From Bacteroides faecichinchillae JCM 17102 (GTDB taxonomy: Bacteria; Bacteroidota; Bacteroidia; Bacteroidales; Bacteroidaceae), in assembly GCF_000614145.1 (NCBI RefSeq), contig NZ_BAKK01000022.1:1-64000 (forward strand): a DNA stretch of 64,000 nt. The letters run 5' to 3'. The translations under genes and the position numbers were made by a program. The notes under the pieces were generated by a model. The model did no database searches and was not told the origin of the DNA. It worked only from the letters and a program-made list of their open reading frames with translations. Below, piece by piece: positions 27,006 to 36,136 of the stretch (the first letter of the stretch is position 1; every line of letters starts with the position of its first letter).

Positions 27006-27658
27006 ATGAAGAAACTACTTACAAAAGGGAGAATTGCTCTGCTTGTTATCTTTTCTGTATTAATTATCGATCAAGTTATTAAAATATGGATCAAAACACA
27101 CATGTATTGGCATGAAAGTATACATGTGACAGATTGGTTTTATATTTATTTCACCGAGAATAACGGAATGGCTTTTGGAATGGAAATATTCGGAAAACTG
27201 TTCCTTACTACTTTCCGTATTGTGGCGGTTGGCTTGATTGGTTGGTATCTTTATAAAATTATTAAGAAAGGTTTTAAAACGGGTTATATTATCTGTGTAT
27301 CTCTGATCTTGACAGGGCTTTGGGGAATATTATCGATAGTGTATTTTATGGAGTAATATTCAATGAAAGTACTCATTCACAGATTGCTAGTTTTATGCCT
27401 GAGGGAGGAGGATATTCTACTTGGTTCTATGGAAAGGTAGTAGATATGTTTTATTTTCCGATAATTGAAACAAATTGGCCGACATGGATGCCGTTTGTAG
27501 GTGGAGAGCATTTTGTTTTCTTTAGTCCAATCTTTAATTTTGCAGACGCTGCCATAAGTTGCGGTATTATTGCTTTATTACTTTTTTATAGTAAATATCT
27601 GAATGAATCTTACCATTCATTGGATAATAAAAAGGAAAATGTGGATCATGAAAAATAG
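27006..27658 (+). CDS. lspA: Prolipoprotein signal peptidase, one-base frameshift
   Basis: Two frames (27006-27356 and 27320-27658) make a 217-residue signal peptidase II, the membrane aspartic protease that trims lipoprotein signal peptides. The first catalytic Asp lies in GNIIDSVFYG and the second in FNFADAAIS, both in the second frame; the first frame has FTENNGMAFGM. The break is in GGG at 27315-27317; a fourth G gives LTGALGNIID and restores the gene. Because the enzyme serves many lipoproteins of Bacteroides, an error in the sequence is more likely than loss. The stop overlaps the start of the next lipoprotein gene. Confidence 0.88.
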
Positions 27659-28727
27659 ATTTCGATTTCATCTGTGTTACATCTGTATATTCGCGCTGGC
27701 GATTGCTGGATGTAAAGTGAAAAGACCCGACGATGTCATTCCGGAATCGAAAATGGAAGATATATTGTATGATTATCATATAGCAAAAGCTATGGGAGAA
27801 AATTTGCCTTATAATGAAAATTATAAGAAGTCTCTTTATATCGATGCTGTTTTTAAGAAGTATGGTACTACAGAAGCTGTGTTTGATTCATCAATGGTTT
27901 GGTATACACGTAATACAGAGGTTTTATCGAAAGTCTATGAAAAGGTGAAAAACCGTTTGAAGAGTGAGCAAGAGACTATAGGGGATTTGATTGCTAAACG
28001 CGATAAAAAGCCAAAAATAACAAAGAATGGTGATAGTATTGATGTTTGGCCTTGGCAACGTATGATACGTCTGACAAGTGGGATGATGAATAACCGATAT
28101 TCATTTGTTTTGCCAACAGACTCGAATTACAAAGATCGTGATACATTGGTATGGGAGGTACGTTATAGTTTTTTGGAACCGGTACTTGCTGATTCTTTGA
28201 GAGCAACGACAATGGCTTTACAAGTAATATATGAAAAGGATACGGTTAGTCATTGGAAAACATTCACCTCTCCGGGTATTCAGCAAATTCGTATGTATGC
28301 TGATACATTAGGTGGTATGAAGGAGATAAAAGGTTTTATTTTCTATTCGGTGGAAGATAGTTTGAAGAGTAGTGTACTATTGGCTGATCGTTTTGTTATG
28401 ACTCGTTACCACTGTAAAGATACACTTTCGTTTATTGTACGTGATTCTTTGAATAAGATTGAAGCTTTAAAAGCGGATTCTTTGAAGAAAATTTCTGCTA
28501 CTAAAGAGAAAAAGGATTCTCTAAGGGCTGAAGAGGGAAGAAAGGATGACAATCAGCGTTTAACTCCAGAAGAAATGAATCGTCGCCGGTCGGGATCTCG
28601 CCCGGAAAAGAAACCGGAACAAATTGAAGTGGAACAGCATATTCAACAAGAAAGAATAGAGCAGAGAAGAGAACGCCAGATAAATCAGCGCAGACAGCAG
28701 CAGAGGCGCCAGCAAACTACTCGTTAA
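27648..28727 (+). CDS. DUF4296 lipoprotein
   Basis: A 359-residue lipoprotein: a short charged start, a hydrophobic stretch and the lipobox LAIAGC. Next comes the DUF4296 domain with PESKMEDILYDYHIAKAM, then a beta-rich part, and finally a very polar tail of about 60 residues rich in Arg, Gln and Glu (QRREQINQRRQQQRR-like). The ATG at 27648 overlaps the lspA stop and gives a normal lipoprotein signal; an earlier in-frame ATG at 27603 would add 15 residues inside lspA. Coupling to lspA is clear; the function is unknown. Confidence 0.8.
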   Translation: MKNRFRFHLCYICIFALAIAGCKVKRPDDVIPESKMEDILYDYHIAKAMGENLPYNENYKKSLYIDAVFKKYGTTEAVFDSSMVWYTRNTEVLSKVYEKVKNRLKSEQETIGDLIAKRDKKPKITKNGDSIDVWPWQRMIRLTSGMMNNRYSFVLPTDSNYKDRDTLVWEVRYSFLEPVLADSLRATTMALQVIYEKDTVSHWKTFTSPGIQQIRMYADTLGGMKEIKGFIFYSVEDSLKSSVLLADRFVMTRYHCKDTLSFIVRDSLNKIEALKADSLKKISATKEKKDSLRAEEGRKDDNQRLTPEEMNRRRSGSRPEKKPEQIEVEQHIQQERIEQRRERQINQRRQQQRRQQTTR

Positions 28728-28731
28728 TTGT

Positions 28732-29109
28732 ATGAAACGTTTTGCGGCTCATTATTTGTTTTTGCCGAGTATTGGTTTTATCAAACAATATGTGGTAGAG
28801 ATTATTGAAGGGGGAAGTGTACAGCATATTTTTCCATTAACTGAGGAGATTGAGTCTATTGAATGGATGCCGGGAGTAATTGCTTTGCTTTCCACAAATG
28901 AAATAAAAAACATTGGGATGATTTTTACAAACATCTCAATGTTTGAATCCAATCTTCCCAATGTTTCAAATCAATCTTCCCAATGTTTTTTAAAAGCATT
29001 CGAGGAGTCATTACATAAAAGTAAAGCTCTGTATCCTTGCTTATTTTATCCTTTCGATTTTATTTCCATGCAGCCTGTCGCCGAAACTCGGCACAAATTA
29101 CTGCAGTAG
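28732..29109 (+). CDS. Conserved small protein of unknown function
   Basis: A 125-residue protein, four bases behind the DUF4296 gene and probably in the same operon. The start (MKRFAAHYLFLPSIGFIKQYVVEI) and the end (YPFDFISMQPVAETRHKL) look conserved, while the middle is built over a 22-bp repeat array that is not in step with codons. The last 50 bases overlap the 3' end of the convergent TrmH-family gene. No signal peptide and no known domain. Function not recognised. Confidence 0.65.
   Translation: MKRFAAHYLFLPSIGFIKQYVVEIIEGGSVQHIFPLTEEIESIEWMPGVIALLSTNEIKNIGMIFTNISMFESNLPNVSNQSSQCFLKAFEESLHKSKALYPCLFYPFDFISMQPVAETRHKLLQ
28909..28988. repeat. 22-bp-period repeat array inside a coding region
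   Basis: CAATGTTT occurs at 28937-28944, 28959-28966 and 28981-28988, exactly 22 bases apart, each preceded by a C-rich TCT(T)CC-like stretch. An inverted copy AACATTGGGATG (28909-28920) pairs with CATCTCAATGTT (28932-28943) with one mismatch. The period equals that of the array at 7993-8076, but the motif differs. Confidence 0.75.
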
Positions 29110-29827
29110 CAATTGCCACATTAAGAGATTCTGAAGTTTCCTTACCTTGAGGATAATTGGGAATATATAGTTTCCGATTAATCAATGTTTCCACTTCTTT
29201 TCCTATTCCGTTACCTTCATTACCCATTACAATAATTCCATTGGTGCTTAATGGTTGCTCATACATGTTTTTTCCGTTTAGGAATGTACCGAATATTGGT
29301 GTATCGTCTCCAAGAGAACGAATAAAATCTGATAGGGGAGTATAATACACTTTCACTCTGGCAATTCCTCCCATAGTGGCTTGTATGGTTTTGGGGTTGT
29401 ATACATCTACTGTATTAGATGAACAGATGATATGTTCGATGCCAAACCAATCGGCCAAACGTATAATTGTCCCAAGGTTACCGGGATCTTGTACGTCATC
29501 CAAAGCAAGACAAAGTGATCGGTGAACGATCTCTGGATTTAATTTATATTTTGCTTGTTCAAAAACAGCAAGTACTTGTTGCGGGGTTTTCAACAAGCTT
29601 GCACGAGAAAGTTCTTCTTGTGAAATTTCTATGATTTCATCTGCTTTACATTCCGGGTGGCTCTGTAGCCAAGAACTTGTAGCAGCTAGAAAGCGACAAG
29701 GAAAATGTCCAAGCAAATCACTAACTAGCTTGGGACCTTCTGCCAGAAATACTTGTTCCTCTTTACGTATCTTTTTTAGTTCCAACGAGTGGATATATTT
29801 AATTTTGTTCTTGCTTAATGATTCCAT
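29060..29827 (-). CDS. TrmH/SpoU family RNA 2'-O-methyltransferase
   Basis: A 255-residue SPOUT methyltransferase acting on rRNA or tRNA. An N-terminal substrate-binding part (EEQVFLAEGPKLVSDLL) is followed by the knotted catalytic domain with LDDVQDPGNLGTIIRLADWF, IVMGNEGNGIG and the final ESLNVAIATAVICAEFRRQ. All three SpoU motifs are complete. RlmB-type or TrmH-type target cannot be decided from this. It is convergent with, and overlaps by 50 bases, the small protein gene at 28732. Confidence 0.9.
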   Translation of the reverse strand: MESLSKNKIKYIHSLELKKIRKEEQVFLAEGPKLVSDLLGHFPCRFLAATSSWLQSHPECKADEIIEISQEELSRASLLKTPQQVLAVFEQAKYKLNPEIVHRSLCLALDDVQDPGNLGTIIRLADWFGIEHIICSSNTVDVYNPKTIQATMGGIARVKVYYTPLSDFIRSLGDDTPIFGTFLNGKNMYEQPLSTNGIIVMGNEGNGIGKEVETLINRKLYIPNYPQGKETSESLNVAIATAVICAEFRRQAAWK

Positions 29828-29956
29828 ATATTTGATATTTTGGGCAAAGCTATAAAGATATTTCCAATTAATCGGTTATTATTTCTATTTTTTCCTGATA
29901 ATTATTTGGTCTATTAATAATTGTTGTGTAAATAAAATATGCTATCTGCTTAATTT

Positions 29957-29985
29957 TAGTAGTTTTGCTTAAAAATAGTAGTTTG
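29957..29985 (+). promoter_or_regulatory. Promoter and possible operator of blaI
   Basis: TAGTAGTTT occurs twice, at about 29957 and 29976, 19 bases apart. The first copy contains TAGTTTTG (29960-29967), a match to the -7 box. A repressor site overlapping its own promoter would fit autoregulation by BlaI. Confidence 0.4.
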
Positions 29986-30010
29986 ATATTCAATATAAAA
30001 TAGAGAATGT

Positions 30011-30374
30011 ATGGAAGGATTGACACATCAAGAGAAAGAAGTAATGATTTACTTTTGGAGAATGGGACCAAGCTTCATCCGAGAGGTAGTAAATGAAATG
30101 CCGGATCTAAAGCCTCTTTATACAAGTGTAGCTTCAGTCGTTCTTAATTTAGAGAAGAAGAAGTATTTGTCGCCATTCAAATTTAGGAAATTCTATTCAA
30201 TACCATTCATTGGTGAAAGAAAGCGATTATAAACGTAACTTTTTGAATGGGATAGTAACGGACTATTTTACCGGTTCGTATAAAGAAATGGTTTCATTCT
30301 TTGTCTGGGATCAAAAGATCGGTAAAAAGGAGCTTGAAGAATTGATGAAAATAATAGAAAATGAGGAATCATAA
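30011..30374 (+). CDS. BlaI/MecI family repressor, one-base frameshift
   Basis: A 120-residue winged-helix repressor of the BlaI/MecI family. The first frame gives LTHQEKEVMIYFWRMGPSFIREVVNEM and YTSVASVVLNLEKKKYLS; after removing one C near 30170 the second frame continues HSNLGNSIQYHSLVKESDYKRNF to the stop TAA at 30372-30374. Such repressors are normally cleaved by a BlaR1-type membrane protease. Here the partner directly downstream is a remnant, so the repressor, if functional, has lost its local sensor. Confidence 0.8.
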
Positions 30375-30385
30375 ACTGAATACGT

Positions 30386-30832
30386 ATGGAACCTTTTGCA
30401 ATTTATTTAATAAAAGTCTGATTGTATTATATGCTTTTTATAAGTTGTCTTTTAGTAAAGATACATTTTTCAAATTGAGACGAATGATGTTACTTTTAAT
30501 ATGTGTGATTTCATTTGTTTATCCTTTTATTGATTTTCCGGTTTGGACTGATTAGGGTAATCATTCGGTGGGAAAAACACTTGCAGTTGTTTATGCAAAA
30601 ATTCTGTCAGAAATTTCAATTTATGCTTCTGTTGTATTTTCTGGTGCCGAGAATACAAGTTGGGCAGTTGAAACTTATTTATGGATAATATATGGAATAG
30701 GGATTGCCCTACTGATGCTACTACGATAGTGGTTAAGATTGACGATCGTAACCATGATACGAAAGAAATGGCAGAAATGGGAAACCGGTGAATGTTAAAT
30801 TTACAATTCCTGTCATGTTCAGAATTGGATGA
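30386..30832 (+). pseudogene. Gutted BlaR1/M56-type sensor with TonB-like C-terminus
   Basis: The start MEPFAIYLIKV and, after a frameshift, LIVLYAFYKLSFSKDTFFKLRRMM match the N-terminal membrane part of M56/BlaR1 proteins. A second membrane-like stretch follows near 30590-30720. The 3' end reads KPVNVKFTIPVMFRI, the closing strand of TonB-type C-terminal domains often fused to M56 proteins in Bacteroides. The HExxH protease domain and most of the periplasmic part are missing, with several stops between the pieces. Confidence 0.7.
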
Positions 30833-30992
30833 TTGAATTCTGTTAGAATTTTCATAGTTTGCGGAAATTATCACAGACATGCTATTAATCATGCATTTAT
30901 TATAGTTGTGAAAATTTCCGTAACTGTGGTGAAAAGTACATTTTAAATGTCATTTATCGTTTTGATAATTTTCCCGAACGGAAAATATGCTC

Positions 30993-31000
30993 TATCTTTG
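30993..31000 (+). promoter_or_regulatory. -7 box of the tamL-like gene
   Basis: TATCTTTG matches TAnnTTTG, 36 bases before the ATG. A clear -33 element is not seen. Confidence 0.5.
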
Positions 31001-31035
31001 CCATACATTTTACTTCAGGTTTATAGAGATACCGT

Positions 31036-33349
31036 ATGAGGAAAGGATTTCATGGCTTATTTACTTGTGCTATTATTATTTTGTTGCTAGCTTCGTGTAC
31101 TGCTACGAAGTTTGTGCCGGATGGCTTTTATCTGTTGGATGAAGTCAAAATTCATACAGATAATAAGAATGTTCGTCCTTCATCCTTAAAAATGTATGTA
31201 CGTCAGAATTCCAATGCTAAATGGTTTAGTCTCATTAAAACACAACTTTATGTTTATAACCTTTCAGGACGTGATTCAACTAAATGGGGAAATAAGTTTC
31301 TGAGAAGAATAGGTGATGCTCCTGTTATATATAATGAGAGTGAAGCTCTTCGTTCTCAGGAAGAAATTATGAAAGCAGTGCATAATATGGGTTATATGGC
31401 TGCTATCGTAAAAAAAAACGACAAAAGTTAAGAAAAAGAAGATCAAATTACTGTATGATGTAACGGTTGGTGAGCCTTATATTATTCAATCTTTAAAACT
31501 CGACATAAATGATACTAAAATAGATTCTCTTTTAAGACAGGATTCGGTGAAGAGCTTATTAAGAGAGGGAATGATATTTGATGTAAATGTATTGGATGCA
31601 GAAAGGCAACGTATAACTAATAAACTACTTCAAAACGGTTATTATAAGTTTAATAAAGATTATATCGGATATACGGCGGACACTGTCCGTAATACTTATA
31701 ATGTAGATTTAACATTACATTTACGTGCGTACAGAGCTCATGAGAATGATTCTGCTGAAGCGCATAAACAATATCAAATCAATGAGATAAATTTTATAAC
31801 AGATTATGATGTATTGCAGTCGTCAGCATTAAGTAGCGTTAATATAAATGATTCTATTCATTATAAAGGATTTCCTATATATTATAAAGATAAACTTTAT
31901 TTGCGTCCTAAAGTGCTGACGGATAATCTTCGTTTTGCTTCTGGTGATATATATAAAGAACAAGATGTACAGCAAACTTATTCTAGTTTTGGTCGCTTGT
32001 CTGCATTAAAATATACGAATATTCGTTTTATAGAGACTCAGGTAGGTGATACGGCAAAACTTAACTGTTATGTAATGCTGACTAAAAGTAAACATAAATC
32101 TATTGCTTTTGAAGTGGAAGGGACGAATTCCGCTGGCGACTTGGGAGCAGCAGCTTCCGTTTCTTTTCAGAATCGGAACTTGTTTCATGGATCGGAAACT
32201 TTTATGGTCAAGTTTCGTGGAGCTTACGAAGTTATTTCCGGGCTTCAGGCAGGATACTCAAATAATAATTATACAGAATTTGGTGTAGAGACAAGTATTA
32301 ATTTCCCAAATTTTCTATTTCCATTTGTGTCTTCTGATTTTAAGCGTAGAATTAGAGCTACGACGGAGTTTGGATTACAATACAATTACCAGCTACGTCC
32401 TGAATTCTTGCGTACAATGGCTTCTGCATCATGGAGCTACAAGTGGTCTCAACGTCTGAAAATTCAGCATAAAATTGATTTGATTAATATCGGTTTTCTT
32501 TATTTGCCACGTATTTCTCCTAAATTTAGAGAAGATTATATCAATAAAGGACAAAATGATATTTTCCAATATAATTATCAGGACCGACTGATTATTAATA
32601 TGGGGTATAGTTATCACTACAATAGTACAGGAGGTTCTATTGTGAATAATACAATATCATCTGATTCTTATTCTGTACGTTTCAATTTCGAATCGGCAGG
32701 AAATATTATGTATGCTTTATCTAGAGCGACAAATATCCGCAAGAATGATAATGGTGAATACGCTATTTTAGGAATCCCTTATGCGCAATACATTAAAGGT
32801 GAATTTGATTTTGCTAAAAATATAAGAATTGATCACCGTAACTCATTGGCCTTTCATGTAGGTATGGGAGTGGCTGTACCTTATGGTAATGCAAAGACGA
32901 TTCCATTTGAGAAGCAGTATTTTTCCGGTGGGGCCAACAGTGTTCGAGGATGGTCGGTTCGTGATCTGGGGCCAGGTTCTTTTGCAGGAAAAGGAAGCTT
33001 AATGGATCAATCAGGAGATATTAAATTAGATGCTAGTATTGAGTATCGCAGTAAGCTGTTTTGGAAGTTTCAGGGCGCGTTATTTATTGATGCTGGTAAT
33101 ATCTGGACTATTCGTGATTATGCTAATCAACCGGGAGGAGTCTTCAAATTTAATAGATTCTATAAGCAGATAGCTGTGGCATATGGCCTGGGACTTCGTT
33201 TAGATTTGGATTTCTTTATTCTTCGTTTTGATGGAGGTATGAAAGCTATAAATCCAGCTTATGAGACTAAGAAGGAACATTATCCGATCATTAATCCTAA
33301 GTTTAGTCGTGATTTTGCTTTCCATTTTGCGGTAGGATATCCTTTCTGA
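31036..33349 (+). CDS. TamL-like outer-membrane assembly lipoprotein, one-base frameshift
   Basis: A 770-residue Omp85-type protein. It starts with a lipoprotein signal (LLLASCTATKFVPDG), which marks the TamL variant of TamA found in Bacteroidetes. POTRA-like regions follow, then a 16-strand barrel with the Omp85 lid motif around GGANSVRGWSVRDLGPG and a final strand FHFAVGYPF. Two frames meet at a run of nine A at 31410-31418; one A fewer gives VKKTTKVKKKKIKLLYDV and rejoins them. A homopolymer error is the likely cause. A strong terminator follows at once. Confidence 0.85.
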
Positions 33350-33397
33350 TACAAAAACTAAGCTGTTTCAAAATGAGACAGCTTAGTTTTTGTATCA
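33348..33397. terminator. Strong bidirectional terminator
   Basis: A stem of more than 20 bp, GATACAAAAACTAAGCTGTTTCA with its complement TGAGACAGCTTAGTTTTTGTATC, one near-end mismatch, loop AAAT. It separates the convergent tamL-like and DUF3332 genes. Confidence 0.9.
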
Positions 33398-33410
33398 GTT
33401 CTTTTAGTTC

Positions 33411-33965
33411 TTAACGAGCTGCAAAAAACATTGGATTAGTTGTTGTAGCCTGACGAGCTGCAATCATACCTTGGGCGTCAAGGGTTACGTTCATTCTTTC
33501 GCCGTTTGGCATGAACATATCAGCAGTGCCGTCATTGTTCATTTTAACAAGGGGAGCGGTCTCACCATTGGCAACCACATTCCAAGTGTTAGTTGCTTGA
33601 TCATAGATCAAATCCATAGAAGCAGTTTCGCCTTCTTTAGTAATGGAATAACCATTCTCGAGTGTTTTTACCATGTAATTTCCATTTTCTCCTTTCACCT
33701 TTTTCACGTCTCCTACATTAGCCATCGGATTGGTTCCACTCCAGAATTCGATAGAATTGATTACTAAAGCATCGGCTAGATAAGCCACACCGTAAACAGG
33801 AATGATGTTGAATGCCAAAAATACAAGTTCATTTACAAATTTGGTTCCAACAGATTGGTTCCAAGAAGTCAGACGATTAAATAAACCAAATGAACCTACA
33901 CAGGAACTGAATAGTAAACTTCCACTCAGTACAACTGCTACAAATGTTAGTTTGTTTCTTTTCAT
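33411..33965 (-). CDS. DUF3332 lipoprotein
   Basis: A 184-residue protein of the DUF3332 family. A signal with lipobox-like SLLFSSCVGSFGL is followed by a helical stretch (ELVFLAFNIIPVYGVAYLADAL) and a beta-rich C-terminal part with YSITKEGETASMDLIYD and NGERMNVTLDAQG. Likely anchored in the envelope. Function unknown. It is separated by terminators or gaps from its neighbours. Confidence 0.8.
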   Translation of the reverse strand: MKRNKLTFVAVVLSGSLLFSSCVGSFGLFNRLTSWNQSVGTKFVNELVFLAFNIIPVYGVAYLADALVINSIEFWSGTNPMANVGDVKKVKGENGNYMVKTLENGYSITKEGETASMDLIYDQATNTWNVVANGETAPLVKMNNDGTADMFMPNGERMNVTLDAQGMIAARQATTTNPMFFAAR

Positions 33966-34071
33966 AACTTAACAAATTCTGATTAATAAATAATGTTACT
34001 AATATAGTTCTTAATTGAATGCAAATATAATATTTTTTAATCAGCTTAAGTTATGAATTCTCATTTTTGTT

Positions 34072-34509
34072 TTATCTCATTTTCCTTTTTATTAGTTGAT
34101 TTCCTATAAAATAATCAATAGAAAATTTACCAGGTCCTGCAATATACATAAGTATAAAGACTACTAAGTAGATGAATGCTAACTCTTTTACTGTAAAGAC
34201 ATCATTGGCATGAATCACAAAAAAAGCGACGGATATTGTAAAGATCATTGGAATCATAGCTAGTCTATATAAAAAACCAATGATGAAACCCATTGAACAT
34301 ACAAGTTCTCCAAAAATGGCTAATCCGAGAGATAGGGGACTTCCAAAACCTAGAGGATCAGGAAAAGTCATCGAAAGCTCCTGAAAATTACTCCATTTCT
34401 GAATGCCATGATTCATTAATAATATTCCGAATATAATTCGGGCTGCCAATAAGAACAATGATACTTTAGTTGTATTTGGCTTAGTTGGAAATAAAAAATT
34501 GTAAACCAT
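34072..34509 (-). CDS. DoxX family membrane protein
   Basis: A 145-residue membrane protein with four helices. The early LLAARIIFGILLMNHGIQKW and the middle GLAIFGELVCSMGFIIGFLYR are the family's typical stretches. DoxX-like proteins are linked to redox or stress functions in other bacteria; nothing here shows the partner. It is transcribed leftward between two envelope lipoproteins. Confidence 0.85.
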   Translation of the reverse strand: MVYNFLFPTKPNTTKVSLFLLAARIIFGILLMNHGIQKWSNFQELSMTFPDPLGFGSPLSLGLAIFGELVCSMGFIIGFLYRLAMIPMIFTISVAFFVIHANDVFTVKELAFIYLVVFILMYIAGPGKFSIDYFIGNQLIKRKMR

Positions 34510-34602
34510 AAGTTATTCTATTTTAAGTTTATCTTCATATTTATAAACATAAAATATCTTGATTTTGTTCTTTATGGAAAGTAAATATTAAAAATAAATA
34601 AT

Positions 34603-34637
34603 GGGAATAAAGTAGTAGGTATACCTTTTTTATTCCC
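34603..34637 (-). terminator. Terminator of the NlpE-like gene
   Basis: GGGAATAA (34603-34610) pairs with TTATTCCC (34630-34637), with the palindrome AGGTATACCT inside; on the minus strand a T-rich stretch follows. Confidence 0.65.
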
Positions 34638-34667
34638 ACTATTTATTAAATGTCTATGATTTAAAGA

Positions 34668-35102
34668 TTATTCTTTATTCAAAATATAATGTTCTGCAAG
34701 TTTACCGGTAACTTCTTTTTTATCTGCCATCAGTTTACTCAGATGGTTTTTGCCTACTTTATAGTACGATTCTTCTCCGCCTTCTTCTTTTAAAGTCAAT
34801 ATGTTATCTTTCAAGGTGTAGGTGCCTTTTTCGTCAAAAGAACTATCTCGGTCGATATAAACGGAATGGAGAGTAAATGTTTTGTCTTTATTTAAAATGA
34901 GAGTTATTTCGATACCGGGACAATCAGCTGCCGGAAAAACTCCTTTATAAGTACCTTCATAATCGAGGGATATTTCTGCATTGTGCGTATCGATTATTTT
35001 GGTAGAGGTACTATCAATTCTAGTGCCTTTATTAGCCTTTGAGCCGTTTCCACATGCTACAAGGAGCATACATGAACACGTTAAGATGAGAATCTTTGTC
35101 AT
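34668..35102 (-). CDS. NlpE-like lipoprotein
   Basis: A 144-residue lipoprotein with lipobox LLVACG. The mature part has the NlpE N-terminal pattern YEGTYKGVFPAADCPGIEITLILNKDKTF and GTYTLKDNILTL. In E. coli NlpE senses surface contact and copper and feeds the Cpx system; this short version has only the N-terminal domain and lacks the CxxC of NlpE. A role as an outer-membrane surface or metal sensor is inference. Confidence 0.8.
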   Translation of the reverse strand: MTKILILTCSCMLLVACGNGSKANKGTRIDSTSTKIIDTHNAEISLDYEGTYKGVFPAADCPGIEITLILNKDKTFTLHSVYIDRDSSFDEKGTYTLKDNILTLKEEGGEESYYKVGKNHLSKLMADKKEVTGKLAEHYILNKE

Positions 35103-35221
35103 GATTTTACTTTTTTAAATTTTATCAAATCTGCTTATTAGGGTATAAAGATATGAAATAATATTTAGTATATCTACCATGAAAATGAACTGCAACTTTA
35201 TTTATGAATTAATAAACTTAT

Positions 35222-35229
35222 TATCTTTG
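35222..35229 (+). promoter_or_regulatory. -7 box of the 82-residue protein gene
   Basis: TATCTTTG, 18 bases before the ATG at 35248; the close spacing supports this ATG over the GTG at 35242. Confidence 0.5.
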
Positions 35230-35247
35230 TGAAAAATTACAGTGAAT

Positions 35248-35496
35248 ATGACACAACATACTTATGACAATGAATCGGTTCAAGAATTAATAGGCTGGGC
35301 GAAAAAGATGCTTGAGACTAAAAATTATCCAACGGAGAAATATCAAATTAATAAATGTACGTCCATAATTAATGGAAAACTTTATTTAGAATCATTGATT
35401 GCAATGATCTCTAGAAATTGGGAGAATCCAACGTTTCATTCTACTATTGAACAACTGTGGGAATACAGAGAAAAGTGGGAGAGTAGAGAAGGATAG
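35248..35496 (+). CDS. Small conserved protein of unknown function
   Basis: An 82-residue cytoplasmic protein starting MTQHTYDNESVQELIGWAKK, with mixed helix content and a charged end (EYREKWESREG). No signal peptide or known motif. It has its own -7 box and is followed by a long inverted repeat. I do not recognise the family. Confidence 0.6.
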   Translation: MTQHTYDNESVQELIGWAKKMLETKNYPTEKYQINKCTSIINGKLYLESLIAMISRNWENPTFHSTIEQLWEYREKWESREG

Positions 35497-35540
35497 TAAA
35501 TATAAAAGTGGAAATTAGAGAACTAAGTTCTTCATTTATT

Positions 35541-35594
35541 GATGATGCAAAATAATAGGAATTTAAAAAGAGTTATTCCGTATTTTGCATCATC
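35541..35594. repeat. 54-base near-perfect inverted repeat
   Basis: GATGATGCAAAATA (35541-35554) is the exact complement of TATTTTGCATCATC (35581-35594); inside, GGAAT pairs with ATTCC around the loop TTAAAAAGAGTT. It lies between convergent genes and could end both, but it is long, symmetric and lacks a T-tail. Confidence 0.75.
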
Positions 35595-35616
35595 AACTAT
35601 TGTAATGACAACGTTA

Positions 35617-36036
35617 TTAAAATGGAAACCATTTACTCTTTTTCTTTAGAGTTGTAAGCTTTTTTATGTCTGAATTATATATTTCTGCAAAAGTCTTTTT
35701 TTCTTTTATCATTTTATAAATCAATCCCCAATCGGGAAGCCCGCCAAGATTTCGATCATCAATAAATAAATCGGCTTTTAATTTTCGCGTGTAACTTTGG
35801 TGATCTTTTTGTTCTTCAGGATAATCTTTATTGACTGCGTAAAATTCCAATCCTCTGTTTTTACACCATTCTACTGCTTCATCTAATAATTTGCCTTCCC
35901 GCACACTCCACAAGATTAAACGATGTTGCTCTTGTTGCAATAATTTCAGAGTTTCAATAGCAAAGGGGATTTCTTTTCCAATACCAGGATATCGATGCCT
36001 TACAATTGTTCCGTCAAAATCAACCGCTATAACCAT
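35617..36036 (-). CDS. HAD-fold phosphatase-like protein
   Basis: A 139-residue HAD-superfamily protein. Motif I is DFDGTI at residues 5-10 (D5 the nucleophile, D7 the acid), motif II is the ILWSVREG region, and motif III/IV lies in ADLFIDDRNLGGLPDW. There is no cap domain, so a large or protein substrate, or a nucleotide, is possible. Substrate not known. The promoter box is at 36065-36072, back to back with that of the transporter. Confidence 0.8.
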   Translation of the reverse strand: MVIAVDFDGTIVRHRYPGIGKEIPFAIETLKLLQQEQHRLILWSVREGKLLDEAVEWCKNRGLEFYAVNKDYPEEQKDHQSYTRKLKADLFIDDRNLGGLPDWGLIYKMIKEKKTFAEIYNSDIKKLTTLKKKSKWFPF

Positions 36037-36064
36037 AACTTATGTTAGAATACGTAATTTGTAA

Positions 36065-36072
36065 CAAAGATA
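36065..36072 (-). promoter_or_regulatory. -7 box of the HAD gene
   Basis: The minus strand reads TATCTTTG, 28 bases before the start codon; the divergent box at 36095 is identical in sequence. Confidence 0.55.
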
Positions 36073-36094
36073 CAAACAGTATGCTAAAAAAATG

Positions 36095-36102
36095 TATCTT
36101 TG
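36095..36102 (+). promoter_or_regulatory. -7 box of the POT-type transporter
   Basis: TATCTTTG, 34 bases before the ATG at 36137. Confidence 0.55.
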
Positions 36103-36136
36103 TCTCGAATTAACATTTTAATAAAATACATTTTAC

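Noticed and set aside
30527-30892. 121-codon open frame on the minus strand
   Set aside because: Antisense to the blaR1 remnant, where the plus strand gives recognisable M56 and TonB-like pieces.
35242-35247. GTG start for the small protein at 35248
   Set aside because: It would leave almost no leader behind the -7 box, and Bacteroides rarely uses GTG; the ATG six bases later is preferred.
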